Source: Pseudomonas brassicacearum
GTDB taxonomy: Bacteria > Pseudomonadota > Gammaproteobacteria > Pseudomonadales > Pseudomonadaceae
DNA length: 64,000 nt
Reading direction: 5' to 3'
Assembly: GCF_000585995.1 (NCBI RefSeq)
Contig: NZ_CP007410.1
Span: forward strand, 2,507,430 to 2,571,429
Part shown: positions 51,500 through 58,601 of the stretch, piece by piece
Layout of the letters: each line of letters opens with the position of its first letter
How positions within the stretch are numbered: the first letter of the stretch is position 1
The notes under the pieces: model-generated
Database searches by the model: none
Told to the model about the DNA's origin: nothing
The model's input: the letters and a program-made list of their open reading frames with translations, nothing else
Made by a program: the position numbers and the translations under genes

Positions 51500-51519
51500 C
51501 TGCGCGCACCACGCGATAG
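51500..51519 (+). repeat. Second copy of the 20-base direct repeat flanking the DUF805 gene
   Basis: ctgcgcgcaccacgcgatag matches 50683-50702 at 18 of 20 positions in the same orientation. The two copies bracket the DUF805 gene and its leader. Confidence 0.5.
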
Positions 51520-51527
51520 CCCTGCGT

Positions 51528-51606
51528 AGAAAAACGGGACAGACTTATTTTTCTAGAAAAACGGGACAGATTTATTTTTCTGATAATAAATCTGTCCCCT
51601 TTTTCT
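51528..51606. repeat. Palindromic gggacagatttatt element (IS200/RAYT-associated type)
   Basis: The unit agaaaaacgggacagaYtta occurs twice in tandem (from 51528 and 51555). The second copy pairs with an inverted copy: GGGACAGATTTATT (51563-51576) with AATAAATCTGTCCC (51585-51598). This motif is familiar from the flanks of IS200-like REP-associated transposase genes in gammaproteobacteria, but no transposase is present here, so it is a non-autonomous copy or remnant. Its inverted half forms the 3' end of the truncated antitoxin gene. Confidence 0.6.
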
Positions 51607-51802
51607 TATTGACACCTTTAGCTTTTGCGACCTCGGCCAACGCATGAATAAGACTTCCCGTATCATCGGCTTTCATACTTTCAGCCAAATAAGCCGCTAT
51701 AGCTTCTGGGGTATCGAGAAAGCGCGAAGCCTCGTAACGAGTCGTACCGGTAGTGCTGAGGCTAAGGACCGGCATATCCTCAGGGTTGAATTTGTCGCCC
51801 AT
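51572..51802 (-). pseudogene. Truncated HigA-type antitoxin (addiction-module antidote), C-terminal HTH lost
   Basis: A 76-codon frame whose residues ~26-61 match the N-terminal part of RelE/HigA-type addiction-module antidotes (FLDTPEAIAAYLAESM, then HALAEVAKAKG). In intact members a DNA-binding HTH of about 35 residues follows. Here the similarity stops at AKGV and the frame runs into the palindromic element, whose bases encode the terminal NKKKGTDLLSEK. It is therefore a broken gene. AGAGG precedes the ATG at 51802, and the toxin remnant ends one base upstream, the usual toxin-antitoxin order. Confidence 0.6.
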
Positions 51803-51803
51803 G

Positions 51804-51920
51804 TCATTTACCTCTCAGGGCATCAAGAATCACTTTGGCTCTCTTAATGCCTAGTCTTTGATCTGTTTTATCGCTGATGCCTAGCTGGCAGTACGTGCTA
51901 TTCGTATGCTCCAGTTGCAT
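51804..51920 (-). pseudogene. C-terminal remnant of a HigB/RelE-type toxin
   Basis: Reading toward the antitoxin start, the last ~23 codons give SDKTDQRLGIKRAKVILDAL followed by RGK and a stop. This closely resembles the end of addiction-module killer proteins (GGDKSTQ...DIKRAKEIL...). Nothing resembling the rest of a ~100-residue toxin lies upstream: the terminator and body of the next minus-strand gene come within 10-40 bases. The remnant stops one base before the antitoxin ATG. Read as a decayed type II toxin; the identification rests on a short match. Confidence 0.45.
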
Positions 51921-51944
51921 GAAAACGGGCGCTTTCAGGCGCCC
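51921..51944 (-). terminator. Terminator of the DUF3077-like gene
   Basis: On the minus strand GGGCGC and GCGCCC arms with a six-base loop are followed by GTTTTC, 10 bases beyond the stop of the gene at 51954-52226. Confidence 0.65.
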
Positions 51945-51953
51945 ATCGTTCCA

Positions 51954-52226
51954 TCAGCTTTCAACCTGCGCCTGAAGCCGTCGACCAATCACCTCCAGCA
52001 GATCGCACCCATCACGCAACGGAATCACCAAAAGCTGTGCGAAATCCGAAAGCACTACCGCGTCGCTGGCAATCTCGGAGCGAAACGCGATGTTTTCCAA
52101 TACCTGGGTCACCACACGAATGCGGTAATCAGCGGTTGCTTGCAGTACATCAAGCGGGGCTTGGGTATCAATGAGTAGGGCGGCGGGGGTGCAGTCGATG
52201 CCGGTGATGGGGATGTATCTCTGCAT
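51954..52226 (-). CDS. Small Pseudomonas-type protein, DUF3077-like
   Basis: A 90-residue protein whose central part (PLDVLQATADYRIRVVTQVL, then FAQLLVIPLRDGCDLLEVIG) resembles the small helical DUF3077 proteins found in many copies in fluorescent pseudomonads: an amphipathic helix pair without signal peptide or membrane segment. GGAG lies 7 bases before the ATG and a clean terminator follows. The function of the family is unknown. Confidence 0.65.
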   Translation of the reverse strand: MQRYIPITGIDCTPAALLIDTQAPLDVLQATADYRIRVVTQVLENIAFRSEIASDAVVLSDFAQLLVIPLRDGCDLLEVIGRRLQAQVES

Positions 52227-52660
52227 GGGATTGCTCCAGTTGGTTTAAGGGCTGATCCAATACGCAGGTCGCCAAACCCGGTCGCATTTGAGGCGACGGG
52301 AATGACTATAGATTTGGGCAACCAAGACGGACAAGGTGAGAGATTCCGAGAGCTTCGTAGGAATCATGAGAATCCTTTGTGGAAACGAACCGCCGGTTTC
52401 AGCTTCTGTAGGAACGGTCTGGACCTCAGCGTTTAGATCGATCTCGATCATTCCGATCGTCCACCCTAGCCTGAGCCGACCGCGAAACTGGGCATTCCCG
52501 CACGCTTCTTGCTCTCGCTACGGGGTGCTTTCCTGGCGTTCGAGGGCCTGATAAGTTTCAATCCCTGAAGGCAGTCAATTCCGCCACCGCATGGTCCGCG
52601 AGGGTGGGCAGGAAGCGATCAGCTGAAGGCGATTTTTTAGGCATCTACAGAGGAACGAGC
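52227..52660. other. Intergenic region without recognised features
   Basis: 434 bases between two divergent genes. I see no REP copy, no strong hairpin and no frame with coding character. Promoters for both neighbours and the AGAGGA ribosome binding site of the downstream gene are the only expected contents. Confidence 0.5.
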
Positions 52661-53293
52661 ATGGAACGCCACAACGACAGCAGCGCCTACATCACCACGA
52701 CGCAAGCGCTGGAAAGCCTCTACGGCCCCGTCGCGGCGCCCTCGATCCTCAAGGAAGTCGATCATATCCATCCGGTTTACCAGCCCTTCATCGAGGCTGC
52801 GTCCTTTGTGATCCTCGCTTCCTTAGGCCCCGGAGGGCTGGATGCCTCTCCGAGGGGCGACGCGCCGGGGTTCGTTCATGTCCACGACAGCAAGACGCTG
52901 TATCTGCCCGACCGCCGCGGTAACAACCGTATCGATTCGCTGCGAAATATCGTCGAGGATCCCCGGGTCGCGCTGCTTTTCCTGGTGCCGGGCGTGGGGG
53001 AAACCTTGCGCGTGAATGGCACGGCCAGGATATCCGTCGAGCCAGCCCTGCTGTCCCGCTTCGCAGTAAAAGGGCAACTCCCTCGAACCGTTCTGGAAGT
53101 CACCGTAACCAGTGTTTATTTCCAGTGCAGCAGGGCGGTGATCAGGGCGGGTCTGTGGGACGTGAAGCGGCAGATCGAGCGCAGCGAACTGCCCACGGCC
53201 GGTGAGATGTTCAAACGCATCTGCCCCTCGCAGGTCGATGGCGACGCTTATGACAAGGCACTGCCGGAGCGTGTTGCCAACACGCTTTACTGA
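52661..53293 (+). CDS. Pyridoxamine-5'-phosphate-oxidase-family FMN protein (MSMEG_1061-like)
   Basis: A 210-residue flavin-binding split-barrel protein. Core strands are AASFVILASLGPGGLDASPR (with the following GDAPGFV), LYLPDRRGNNRIDSLRNIVE and DPRVALLFLVPGVGETLRVN; CSRAVIRAGLWD near residue 165 is the typical C-terminal pocket of this subgroup. These proteins probably use FMN or F420 for small-molecule reduction; few have known substrates. The ATG at 52661 follows AGAGGA at good spacing. Confidence 0.88.
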   Translation: MERHNDSSAYITTTQALESLYGPVAAPSILKEVDHIHPVYQPFIEAASFVILASLGPGGLDASPRGDAPGFVHVHDSKTLYLPDRRGNNRIDSLRNIVEDPRVALLFLVPGVGETLRVNGTARISVEPALLSRFAVKGQLPRTVLEVTVTSVYFQCSRAVIRAGLWDVKRQIERSELPTAGEMFKRICPSQVDGDAYDKALPERVANTLY

Positions 53294-53312
53294 CGGTTTT
53301 TTAAAGCACTTC

Positions 53313-53342
53313 AATACCCAGGTCCGAGAGACTCTGGGTATT
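53313..53342. terminator. Hairpin between convergent PPOX and cytochrome c genes
   Basis: AATACCCAG (53313-53321) and CTGGGTATT (53334-53342) form a nine-base stem. It lies between two convergent genes and can serve both; the minus-strand side is followed by a short T-rich stretch further on. Confidence 0.5.
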
Positions 53343-53384
53343 GCCTGTTGTTATCGATAAGCCGAGGCGCAGTTCCCCGTAAGA

Positions 53385-53765
53385 TCATTTATTTGAAATG
53401 ACGTCACTCATGTATTGATGTAGATCGCGCAGGTCCTTGACGCTCCAAGGGTGCGGCGGGATCTTCACGCCATTCTCTTTCAAGGTCCTTGGAATCAGGT
53501 TTCCATTTGGGCGAAGTATAATTGAAGAGACAATCACCCCCGGGTACTCGGTGAGTCGTTTCTTGAAGGCGGGTGTCGTAAGGTCGGGGGTTGGAGGGTT
53601 ACTTTTTTTGGCCAACGGCCCTGTTCCCTTGATATCCGCACCATGGCACACGGCACATCTCTGAAGATAGAGCGTTTTCCCATTGGCGTTGTCCGCGAAG
53701 GAGGCCGACGTTTGGATGAATGAAAAAATGCCGAGTAGCGCGACGAATGATGTTTTTATTTTCAT
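53385..53765 (-). CDS. Periplasmic c-type cytochrome
   Basis: A 126-residue protein with a Sec signal peptide (VALLGIFSFIQTSASFA) and one haem-binding motif CAVCH (Cys37, Cys40, His41). PLAKKSNPPTPDLTTPAFKK and PPHPWSVKDLRDLHQYM follow, the last with a methionine that could be the distal ligand. It is a class I monohaem cytochrome used as a small electron carrier. The start at 53765 has AAGG upstream; the open frame extends far further without relevance. Lower GC than its neighbours. No partner oxidase or dehydrogenase is adjacent. Confidence 0.88.
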   Translation of the reverse strand: MKIKTSFVALLGIFSFIQTSASFADNANGKTLYLQRCAVCHGADIKGTGPLAKKSNPPTPDLTTPAFKKRLTEYPGVIVSSIILRPNGNLIPRTLKENGVKIPPHPWSVKDLRDLHQYMSDVISNK

Positions 53766-53931
53766 GTGACCTTGTTCATGGCGAGCGTGTAATTCAGTGG
53801 GTCGACGCGAATGAGTACAGCTGTGTAGGTAACTGTAAGTGGGGCCTGAATATCGGGGGCGAATGAAATTGCTACCCGTGTAATGCCAGCTTCGCCTCCA
53901 CGCCCATAGGTGATCCCGCGACCCCGTGCGC

Positions 53932-54516
53932 TCAAGACAAATCATGCAAATCCTTACCGAGCGCGGGCCCAAATTCCCAATCCGAAAACAGCACTTTCAA
54001 TCCACCTCGCTTGGGACTGCAAGCCATCGGACCGACCCAGTAGTTCGGCGCGGCAGGGAAGGGACATAACCGCACCAGCGGCCAGCGGTTGCCGTCGGAC
54101 GAGACCTGGAGGCGAAGCACGCCATCCGCCACCGTGGCGCGCATCCAGAAGTCGGTGGGGTCTGCGGTGTAGGGGCTGGTCGCCCAGTCAGACTTTCCAT
54201 CCGTGAGCACGCTACTGAGCATGGCTTGTCCGTCGCTCAGCTCGATTCCGGCTTTGACCCATTGCCGTTCGTTGATCCGGACCATGATGCCGGCTTGATC
54301 GTATAGCGCCTCGAAGGTGCTGCGGATGCGGAGCTGGCAGGTGAAACGGGAAGGGGCTTCAAGGCCCAGGAAGTGACCGCTGTCGCGGGTGAAGCCGTAG
54401 TGGGTTTCGCGCCAGAAGTCCGTTTCTTGGTCTGTTACGAGTTCCAGTGTGGTTTCTGTGGGCGTGTGGAGCTTCGGTTCATTCAGCCATGAGCCGTTGA
54501 GCAGTGCTAATTCCAA
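53932..54516 (-). CDS. DUF1349-family protein (concanavalin-like fold)
   Basis: A 194-residue protein of the DUF1349 family: ETDFWRETHYGFTRDSGHFL, the strand-rich middle YDQAGIMVRINERQWVKAGI and ending GGLKVLFSDWEF. The beginning is best explained by a TTG start at 54516 with AGGAG seven bases upstream (residues ELALLNGSWLNEPKL). The open frame continues upstream only through REP sequence. Members are predicted to have a jelly-roll fold and bind carbohydrate; the function is unproven. A single-gene unit. Confidence 0.8.
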   Translation of the reverse strand: MELALLNGSWLNEPKLHTPTETTLELVTDQETDFWRETHYGFTRDSGHFLGLEAPSRFTCQLRIRSTFEALYDQAGIMVRINERQWVKAGIELSDGQAMLSSVLTDGKSDWATSPYTADPTDFWMRATVADGVLRLQVSSDGNRWPLVRLCPFPAAPNYWVGPMACSPKRGGLKVLFSDWEFGPALGKDLHDLS

Positions 54517-54608
54517 GGCAGACTCCTGTCGTAGTGCGGTTAGGACCGATTCTTCAACTATGTAACATTTTTCAGTCGTGCGCTGACAGGTGAGGTTGAT
54601 GATGGCCT

Positions 54609-54812
54609 GTGGCGAGGGAGCTTGCTCCCGCTGGCCGCGAAGCGGCCCTTCGAACAAACCCTGAGATTTGACTTGATACACAGCTCTCAGGACTGCTTCG
54701 CAGTCCAGCGGGAGCAAGCTCCCTCGCCACGGGGGTTGTGTTGGTCGGTGGACCGAGTTGTACGCTTTTGGGGCCGCTTCGCGGCCCAACGGGGATAAAT
54801 CCCCTCGCCACA
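54609..54812. repeat. REP cluster (three gtggcgaggg-type copies)
   Basis: A forward copy at 54609-54652, a reverse copy at 54691-54730, and a third, more divergent reverse copy at 54766-54812 (ggggataaatcccctcgcca). The first two form a standard doublet; the third has a changed stem with its complementary change kept, so it is still a hairpin. They fill most of the gap between the DUF1349 and LysR genes. Confidence 0.8.
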
Positions 54813-54874
54813 AGAATGGTCGGCGGGATGCCGTTCAGCGCAGTTCAATGACTTTTGTGGGGAGGGCGTTGCAA

Positions 54875-55741
54875 CTACTCCTCGAACTCCGTCTTCAACA
54901 TCGTCAAAAACGCTTCTCTGGCAGGATGCCGGCCAGCGTTTTCATGCCAGTAGAAAAGGTTATCGATGCCCGTCAGCTCAGGGAACTCATACCCTGTCCA
55001 GCCAGCCCCCTGGCGGTATTGCTCATAGATCCCACGAGGCACCAGCGAGACGCCGGCACCGGCACTGACGCAGCCGACGATGGCGCCATAGCTGGCGATG
55101 CTGATGATCGGTTGCACTTGGTCATGGCGCAGCAACCATTGCTCCAGGGCGAAGCGGTACGGGCAGCCCGGGGGCCACATGAAGATGGCCTTGCCTTGCA
55201 GGTCTGCCGCGTTGCGCAAGGGGCCGTGGGATTCGGAGGCGATGAGCATCAGGTCTTCGCGGTACATCACGGCGCGCTTGAGTCCAGGCCGTTCCACGTC
55301 TACCGCCACGATCACCCCGTCGAGCCGGTGATGCTGGGTATCGTCCAGCAACTGTGCCCAAGTCCCCGTGCTCAGCTCCAGCGACACTTGAGGATACTGC
55401 GCGTGGTATTTGGCCAACAACTGCGGCAGGCGCCCCGTGGCGCTGGATTCGATGGCGCCAATGCGCAGCGGTCCACTTGGCGTGTGGCTGGGGTTGACCG
55501 CGCGGCGGGCTTCTTCCGTCAGGCCGAGAATTTTTGTCGCGTATCCCAGGAACACCTCGCCCGCCGGGCTGACCCGCAAACCGCGGCCTTCACGAAAAAA
55601 CAACGGTGTACCGAGTTCCCGCTCCAGGGATTTGAGCCGTGCGGTGATGTTGGACGGCACGCAGTGCAGCACTTCGGCGGCGCGGGCGATGCTGCCGGTG
55701 TCGCAGACGGTCTTGAGCATGCGCAGTTGGGACAGTTCCAT
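54875..55741 (-). CDS. LysR-family transcriptional regulator
   Basis: A 288-residue LysR protein with the HTH at residues ~10-60 (TGSIARAAEVLHCVPSNITA, then RLKSLERELGTPLFFREGRG) and an effector domain (GPLRIGAIESSATGRLPQLL, MWPPGCPYRFALEQWLLRHD). It resembles the regulators found divergent from EamA/DMT exporters, which is the case here: 110 bases separate it from the transporter gene. It probably activates that gene. Confidence 0.93.
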   Translation of the reverse strand: MELSQLRMLKTVCDTGSIARAAEVLHCVPSNITARLKSLERELGTPLFFREGRGLRVSPAGEVFLGYATKILGLTEEARRAVNPSHTPSGPLRIGAIESSATGRLPQLLAKYHAQYPQVSLELSTGTWAQLLDDTQHHRLDGVIVAVDVERPGLKRAVMYREDLMLIASESHGPLRNAADLQGKAIFMWPPGCPYRFALEQWLLRHDQVQPIISIASYGAIVGCVSAGAGVSLVPRGIYEQYRQGAGWTGYEFPELTGIDNLFYWHENAGRHPAREAFLTMLKTEFEE

Positions 55742-55751
55742 AGCTCATCCA

Positions 55752-55782
55752 AAGTGAATGGTTGGCTAAGTTTAAGTCACTT
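55752..55782. promoter_or_regulatory. Inverted repeat in the LysR/EamA divergent gap
   Basis: AAGTGA (55752-55757) and TCACTT (55777-55782) face each other 19 bases apart, just upstream of the LysR start. A plausible LysR site for the divergent pair. Confidence 0.35.
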
Positions 55783-55851
55783 GTATTGATGATGGGTGGT
55801 TTTGATACTGCGGGGTAAATAGACCAGACGCTCAGTGCGCAGGAACTCTGA

Positions 55852-56775
55852 ATGGAAACCCGTTGTGTGCCGTTTGACGGCTTGAAGAACCCCGGCAGAC
55901 CCCACGTGAAAGTGATCCTGGCGACGATGTTCGTGATTCTTTGCTGGGCCTATTCGCCGATTGGTATTCGCATCGGCTTGCAGGCCTACGAACCGAGTCA
56001 GCTGGCGTTGGTGCGGTTCCTCATCGCTTCGGTGTTCATGGCCGTTGTCGCGGTGGCGAAGGGTATTTCCTGGCCGCGTCTTGGGGATTTGCCGCTGCTA
56101 GCGGTGTTGGGTTTCTTTGCCGTGAGTCTGCACCACATCGCCCTCAATTACGGTCAACGGGGCGTCAGTGCCGGGGCGGCGAGTGTGTTGGCCCAGTCCA
56201 CGCCTTTGTTCAGTACGTTACTGGCGCATTTTGTCTTCAAGGACAGAGTCGGCGGTTGGCAATGGGGCTGTGTACTGTGCGGCTTGCTTGGCGCTGCCGT
56301 GGTCGTCACGGGGGATCGAGGCTTGGGTGACATGGACGCCCGTGGGCTATTGATCTTGCTGGCGGCGCTGTCCTGGAGTGTGTATTTCTCTTTGCAGAAG
56401 CGCCATAACCATCGCTACGACGGCTTGACCATGGTTTGTTACACCGTCTGGTCGGGCACAATCCTGTTGTTCATTTTCGCACCGGGGGTGTTGGGCGCGG
56501 CGCGACAGGCTTCGGCTTCGGTGAACCTGGCAGTGTTGATTCTCGGTATTTTTCCCAGCGCGCTGGCATACCTCGCCTGGGCGTACGTGCTGGCCCACAG
56601 CGACGTGAGCCGAGCCTCCATGGCGCTTTACCTGATACCGCCCAGCGCGATGTTGATGGCCTCTTTAGTCCTGGCCGAACGCCCAGCGACGATGGTGATT
56701 GTTGGGGCGGTTATCGTGTTGGCGAGTGTGCTTGCGTTGAATTTTGAGCCGGTGAGTGTGGCGAAAACCAGCTGA
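55852..56775 (+). CDS. EamA/DMT-family inner-membrane transporter
   Basis: A 307-residue protein with ten predicted helices in two EamA halves: LATMFVILCWAYSPIGIRIG, EPSQLALVRFLIASVFM, GVSAGAASVLAQSTPLFSTL in the first, and GLLILLAALSWSVYFSLQKR and PSALAYLAWAYVLAHSDVSR in the second. Such transporters export amino acids or metabolites, and the divergent LysR regulator is typical. An ATG at 55852 starts the frame; an internal ATG is possible. The 224 bases after it show no gene. Confidence 0.9.
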   Translation: METRCVPFDGLKNPGRPHVKVILATMFVILCWAYSPIGIRIGLQAYEPSQLALVRFLIASVFMAVVAVAKGISWPRLGDLPLLAVLGFFAVSLHHIALNYGQRGVSAGAASVLAQSTPLFSTLLAHFVFKDRVGGWQWGCVLCGLLGAAVVVTGDRGLGDMDARGLLILLAALSWSVYFSLQKRHNHRYDGLTMVCYTVWSGTILLFIFAPGVLGAARQASASVNLAVLILGIFPSALAYLAWAYVLAHSDVSRASMALYLIPPSAMLMASLVLAERPATMVIVGAVIVLASVLALNFEPVSVAKTS

Positions 56776-56999
56776 TTCTGTAGTGGATGTAGGCAATGAC
56801 GTTGGATGTTGTAGCCACACAGACTGTCATTGAACACTGTCCTACGGACAAGTGATCACTTTGGGAGAAATCGAGGAAGTCTCTGACAACTTTTTAAGGT
56901 TGGCCTTCGGAAGTCCTGTACTTACGATCTGGCGTTGTCTCAGTGCTCTGTGTGGTATCCGGCACGCTCAGCTTCGTTTTATATCGTGAGGACAGATCG

Positions 57000-57197
57000 A
57001 TGCCTGGAAGCCAATACGCCAAGATTTTGGAGCACACCACCAATGTTTTCGGCAGTCGGCAGTTGGCTGAGGATTGGCTGCGAAAGCCCTGCAAGTACCT
57101 GGGCAATCATGTGCCGTTGGAGCTGATCGACAGTCCGCAAGGCTTTCAAGTGGTTGAGGATTACCTGACTCGGATTGAACACGGGGTATATCAATGA
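57000..57197 (+). CDS. Stand-alone DUF2384 (ParS/MbcA toxin-binding) domain protein
   Basis: A 65-residue protein that corresponds to the C-terminal DUF2384 domain of Xre/MbcA/ParS antitoxins: VFGSRQLAEDWLRKPCKYLG then LELIDSPQGFQVVEDYLTRI and EHGVY. Full-length ParS proteins have an additional N-terminal HTH of ~60-80 residues and are followed by a RES-domain toxin. Here GAGGA precedes the ATG directly, no HTH is found upstream, and a REP element rather than a toxin follows. It may be a shortened, independently expressed regulator or a decay product. Confidence 0.75.
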   Translation: MPGSQYAKILEHTTNVFGSRQLAEDWLRKPCKYLGNHVPLELIDSPQGFQVVEDYLTRIEHGVYQ

Positions 57198-57238
57198 GTC
57201 CTTTCCCAGGGCGTGAAGCTCGCTGTTTTGGGGTTGTT

Positions 57239-57272
57239 GCCCAGCCTAGCGGGAGCAAGCTCCCTCGCCACG
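57239..57272 (-). repeat. Single REP element, gtggcgaggg type
   Basis: One reverse copy (agcgggagcaagctccctcg core), 42 bases after the DUF2384 gene, without an inverted partner in the gap. Confidence 0.75.
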
Positions 57273-57295
57273 ATTGTGTTTCGAGCCAACAACTT

Positions 57296-57325
57296 TTGAT
57301 CGTTCCCACACTTGGGAACGATCAA
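57296..57325. repeat. Perfect 13-base inverted repeat
   Basis: ttgatcgttccca and tgggaacgatcaa are exact inverted arms around a four-base loop. The cgttccca/tgggaacg core is a common short Pseudomonas palindrome. It lies 11 bases past the stop of the following minus-strand gene but lacks a T tract, so it could stabilise mRNA rather than terminate it. Confidence 0.6.
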
Positions 57326-57336
57326 CGCAGCGCCCT

Positions 57337-57879
57337 TTATTTTATAACCTGATAATCCTGGCCCCACACCCGCACGGTGTTGATTTTCTCGTTCAACCCT
57401 TCAAACACGAACTTCTGCCGCACAGCCGTCTTCGGCGGAATGGTGACTTCATCCGGGTTTTCAAATCCTGCGAGCCTGTTGGCGTAGCCGGCCTGGTCGA
57501 TGGCGAGCAAGGCGCCCGTTTGGCCGAGGTTGATCAGGCGCAGTTGGGTGTCGGTGCTGTTCTTGAAGCCGAGGGTGACGCTGAAGGTATCGTCAACGGG
57601 CTCCAGCTTCAGGACTTCGATGGAGACGCGGTCTTTCAGTTGCTCGTTGGAAGAAATGATCGCGGCGCCATCGGCGCCCTGGGCCGATTCGCGGCCATCG
57701 AGCACGCCTTCGCTGACGCCGCCCAGCAGGTTTTTGCCGGCGGTAATGAAGGATGAGACGGCTGCCTTGGTCGAGTCCTTGATGAGGCTGCCGTCCGTGG
57801 GCTCGCCTTCGGCCAGGCACAACGAACTGAACAACAGACTGGAGACGAGGAGGGTGGCGCGTGACGGCAGAAAGGTCAT
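57337..57879 (-). CDS. Secreted protein of unknown function
   Basis: A 180-residue protein with a Sec signal peptide (ATLLVSSLLFSSLCLAEG). The mature part has a conserved-looking Gly/Asp-rich segment (FITAGKNLLGGVSEGVLDGR) and a beta-sandwich-like C-terminal half (DTFSVTLGFKNSTDTQLRLI, RQKFVFEGLNEKINTVRVWG) that resembles small immunoglobulin-like periplasmic proteins. The ATG at 57879 was chosen; an in-frame alternative nine codons earlier has no better ribosome site. No family name is offered. Confidence 0.75.
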   Translation of the reverse strand: MTFLPSRATLLVSSLLFSSLCLAEGEPTDGSLIKDSTKAAVSSFITAGKNLLGGVSEGVLDGRESAQGADGAAIISSNEQLKDRVSIEVLKLEPVDDTFSVTLGFKNSTDTQLRLINLGQTGALLAIDQAGYANRLAGFENPDEVTIPPKTAVRQKFVFEGLNEKINTVRVWGQDYQVIK

Positions 57880-57959
57880 ACCTGAGTCCTTGAGGGTGGC
57901 CTGCAATAGCGCCCATCAGGAGGGCGAACGGCATGATAGCTGTGATCAGCGATCACTTG

Positions 57960-58601
57960 CTACGAACCTCTGGCGTCCTTGAGTTTTTCCGACATCTTGA
58001 CCAGCGCCGCCAACGAGTCCGCCTGCATCTTGCGCATCAGCGACCCGCGCCGCACTTTCACGGTCACCTCGCTCAAACCCAGCCGGGCTGCCACTTGCTT
58101 GTTCAACAGCCCCGACACGACCAGGTCCATGACCTCGCGCTCCCCGTCCGTGAGGGCGCCGTGGCGACGTTTCAATTCATCCACCATCGCCGCGGCCTTG
58201 CGCCTTTCCTTGTCACGAGTCAGGCCCAGGCTGATGGCGTCGAGCAAATCCTGTTCGCGGAACGGCTTGGTCAAGAACTCCAGCGCCCCGGCCTTCATGG
58301 CTTTGACCGACATGGGAATGTCGCCATGGGCGGTGATGAACACCACCGGGAGCAAAATATTCAAGCGGGCCATTTCCTGCTGGAAATCCAACCCACTCAA
58401 GCCCGGCATGCGCACGTCGAGGATCAGGCACGCCGGCACATCCGACCGCTCAGCGTCCATGAACGCCTGGGCCGAACCGAACGCCGTGCTCGCCAGGCCC
58501 ACCGAGGCCAGCAGGTCTTGCAGCGAGGCACGCACCGAGCTGTCATCGTCGACGATGTAAATCATCGCCTCAGTGCGCCCATCAACCTCTGTCTTGCTCA
58601 T
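57960..58601 (-). CDS. FixJ-type response regulator
   Basis: A 213-residue regulator with an N-terminal receiver (IYIVDDDSSVRASLQDLLAS, phospho-acceptor Asp62 in LILDVRMPG, KPF at the switch lysine) and a C-terminal LuxR-type HTH (LTDGEREVMDLVVSGLLNKQ then VAARLGLSEVTVKVRRG). The start at 58601 overlaps the end of the kinase gene by 20 bases, so the two are translationally coupled. It probably controls the adjacent ABC transporter genes or its own operon. Confidence 0.92.
   Translation of the reverse strand: MSKTEVDGRTEAMIYIVDDDSSVRASLQDLLASVGLASTAFGSAQAFMDAERSDVPACLILDVRMPGLSGLDFQQEMARLNILLPVVFITAHGDIPMSVKAMKAGALEFLTKPFREQDLLDAISLGLTRDKERRKAAAMVDELKRRHGALTDGEREVMDLVVSGLLNKQVAARLGLSEVTVKVRRGSLMRKMQADSLAALVKMSEKLKDARGS

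Noticed and set aside
51427..51530. Integron attC site after the DUF805 gene
   Set aside because: taacgttagcg is superficially similar, but the paired inner and outer core sites of an attC could not be found and no integrase is near.
57296..57325. Rho-independent terminator
   Set aside because: The hairpin is perfect but neither side has a T tract; listed as a palindromic repeat instead.
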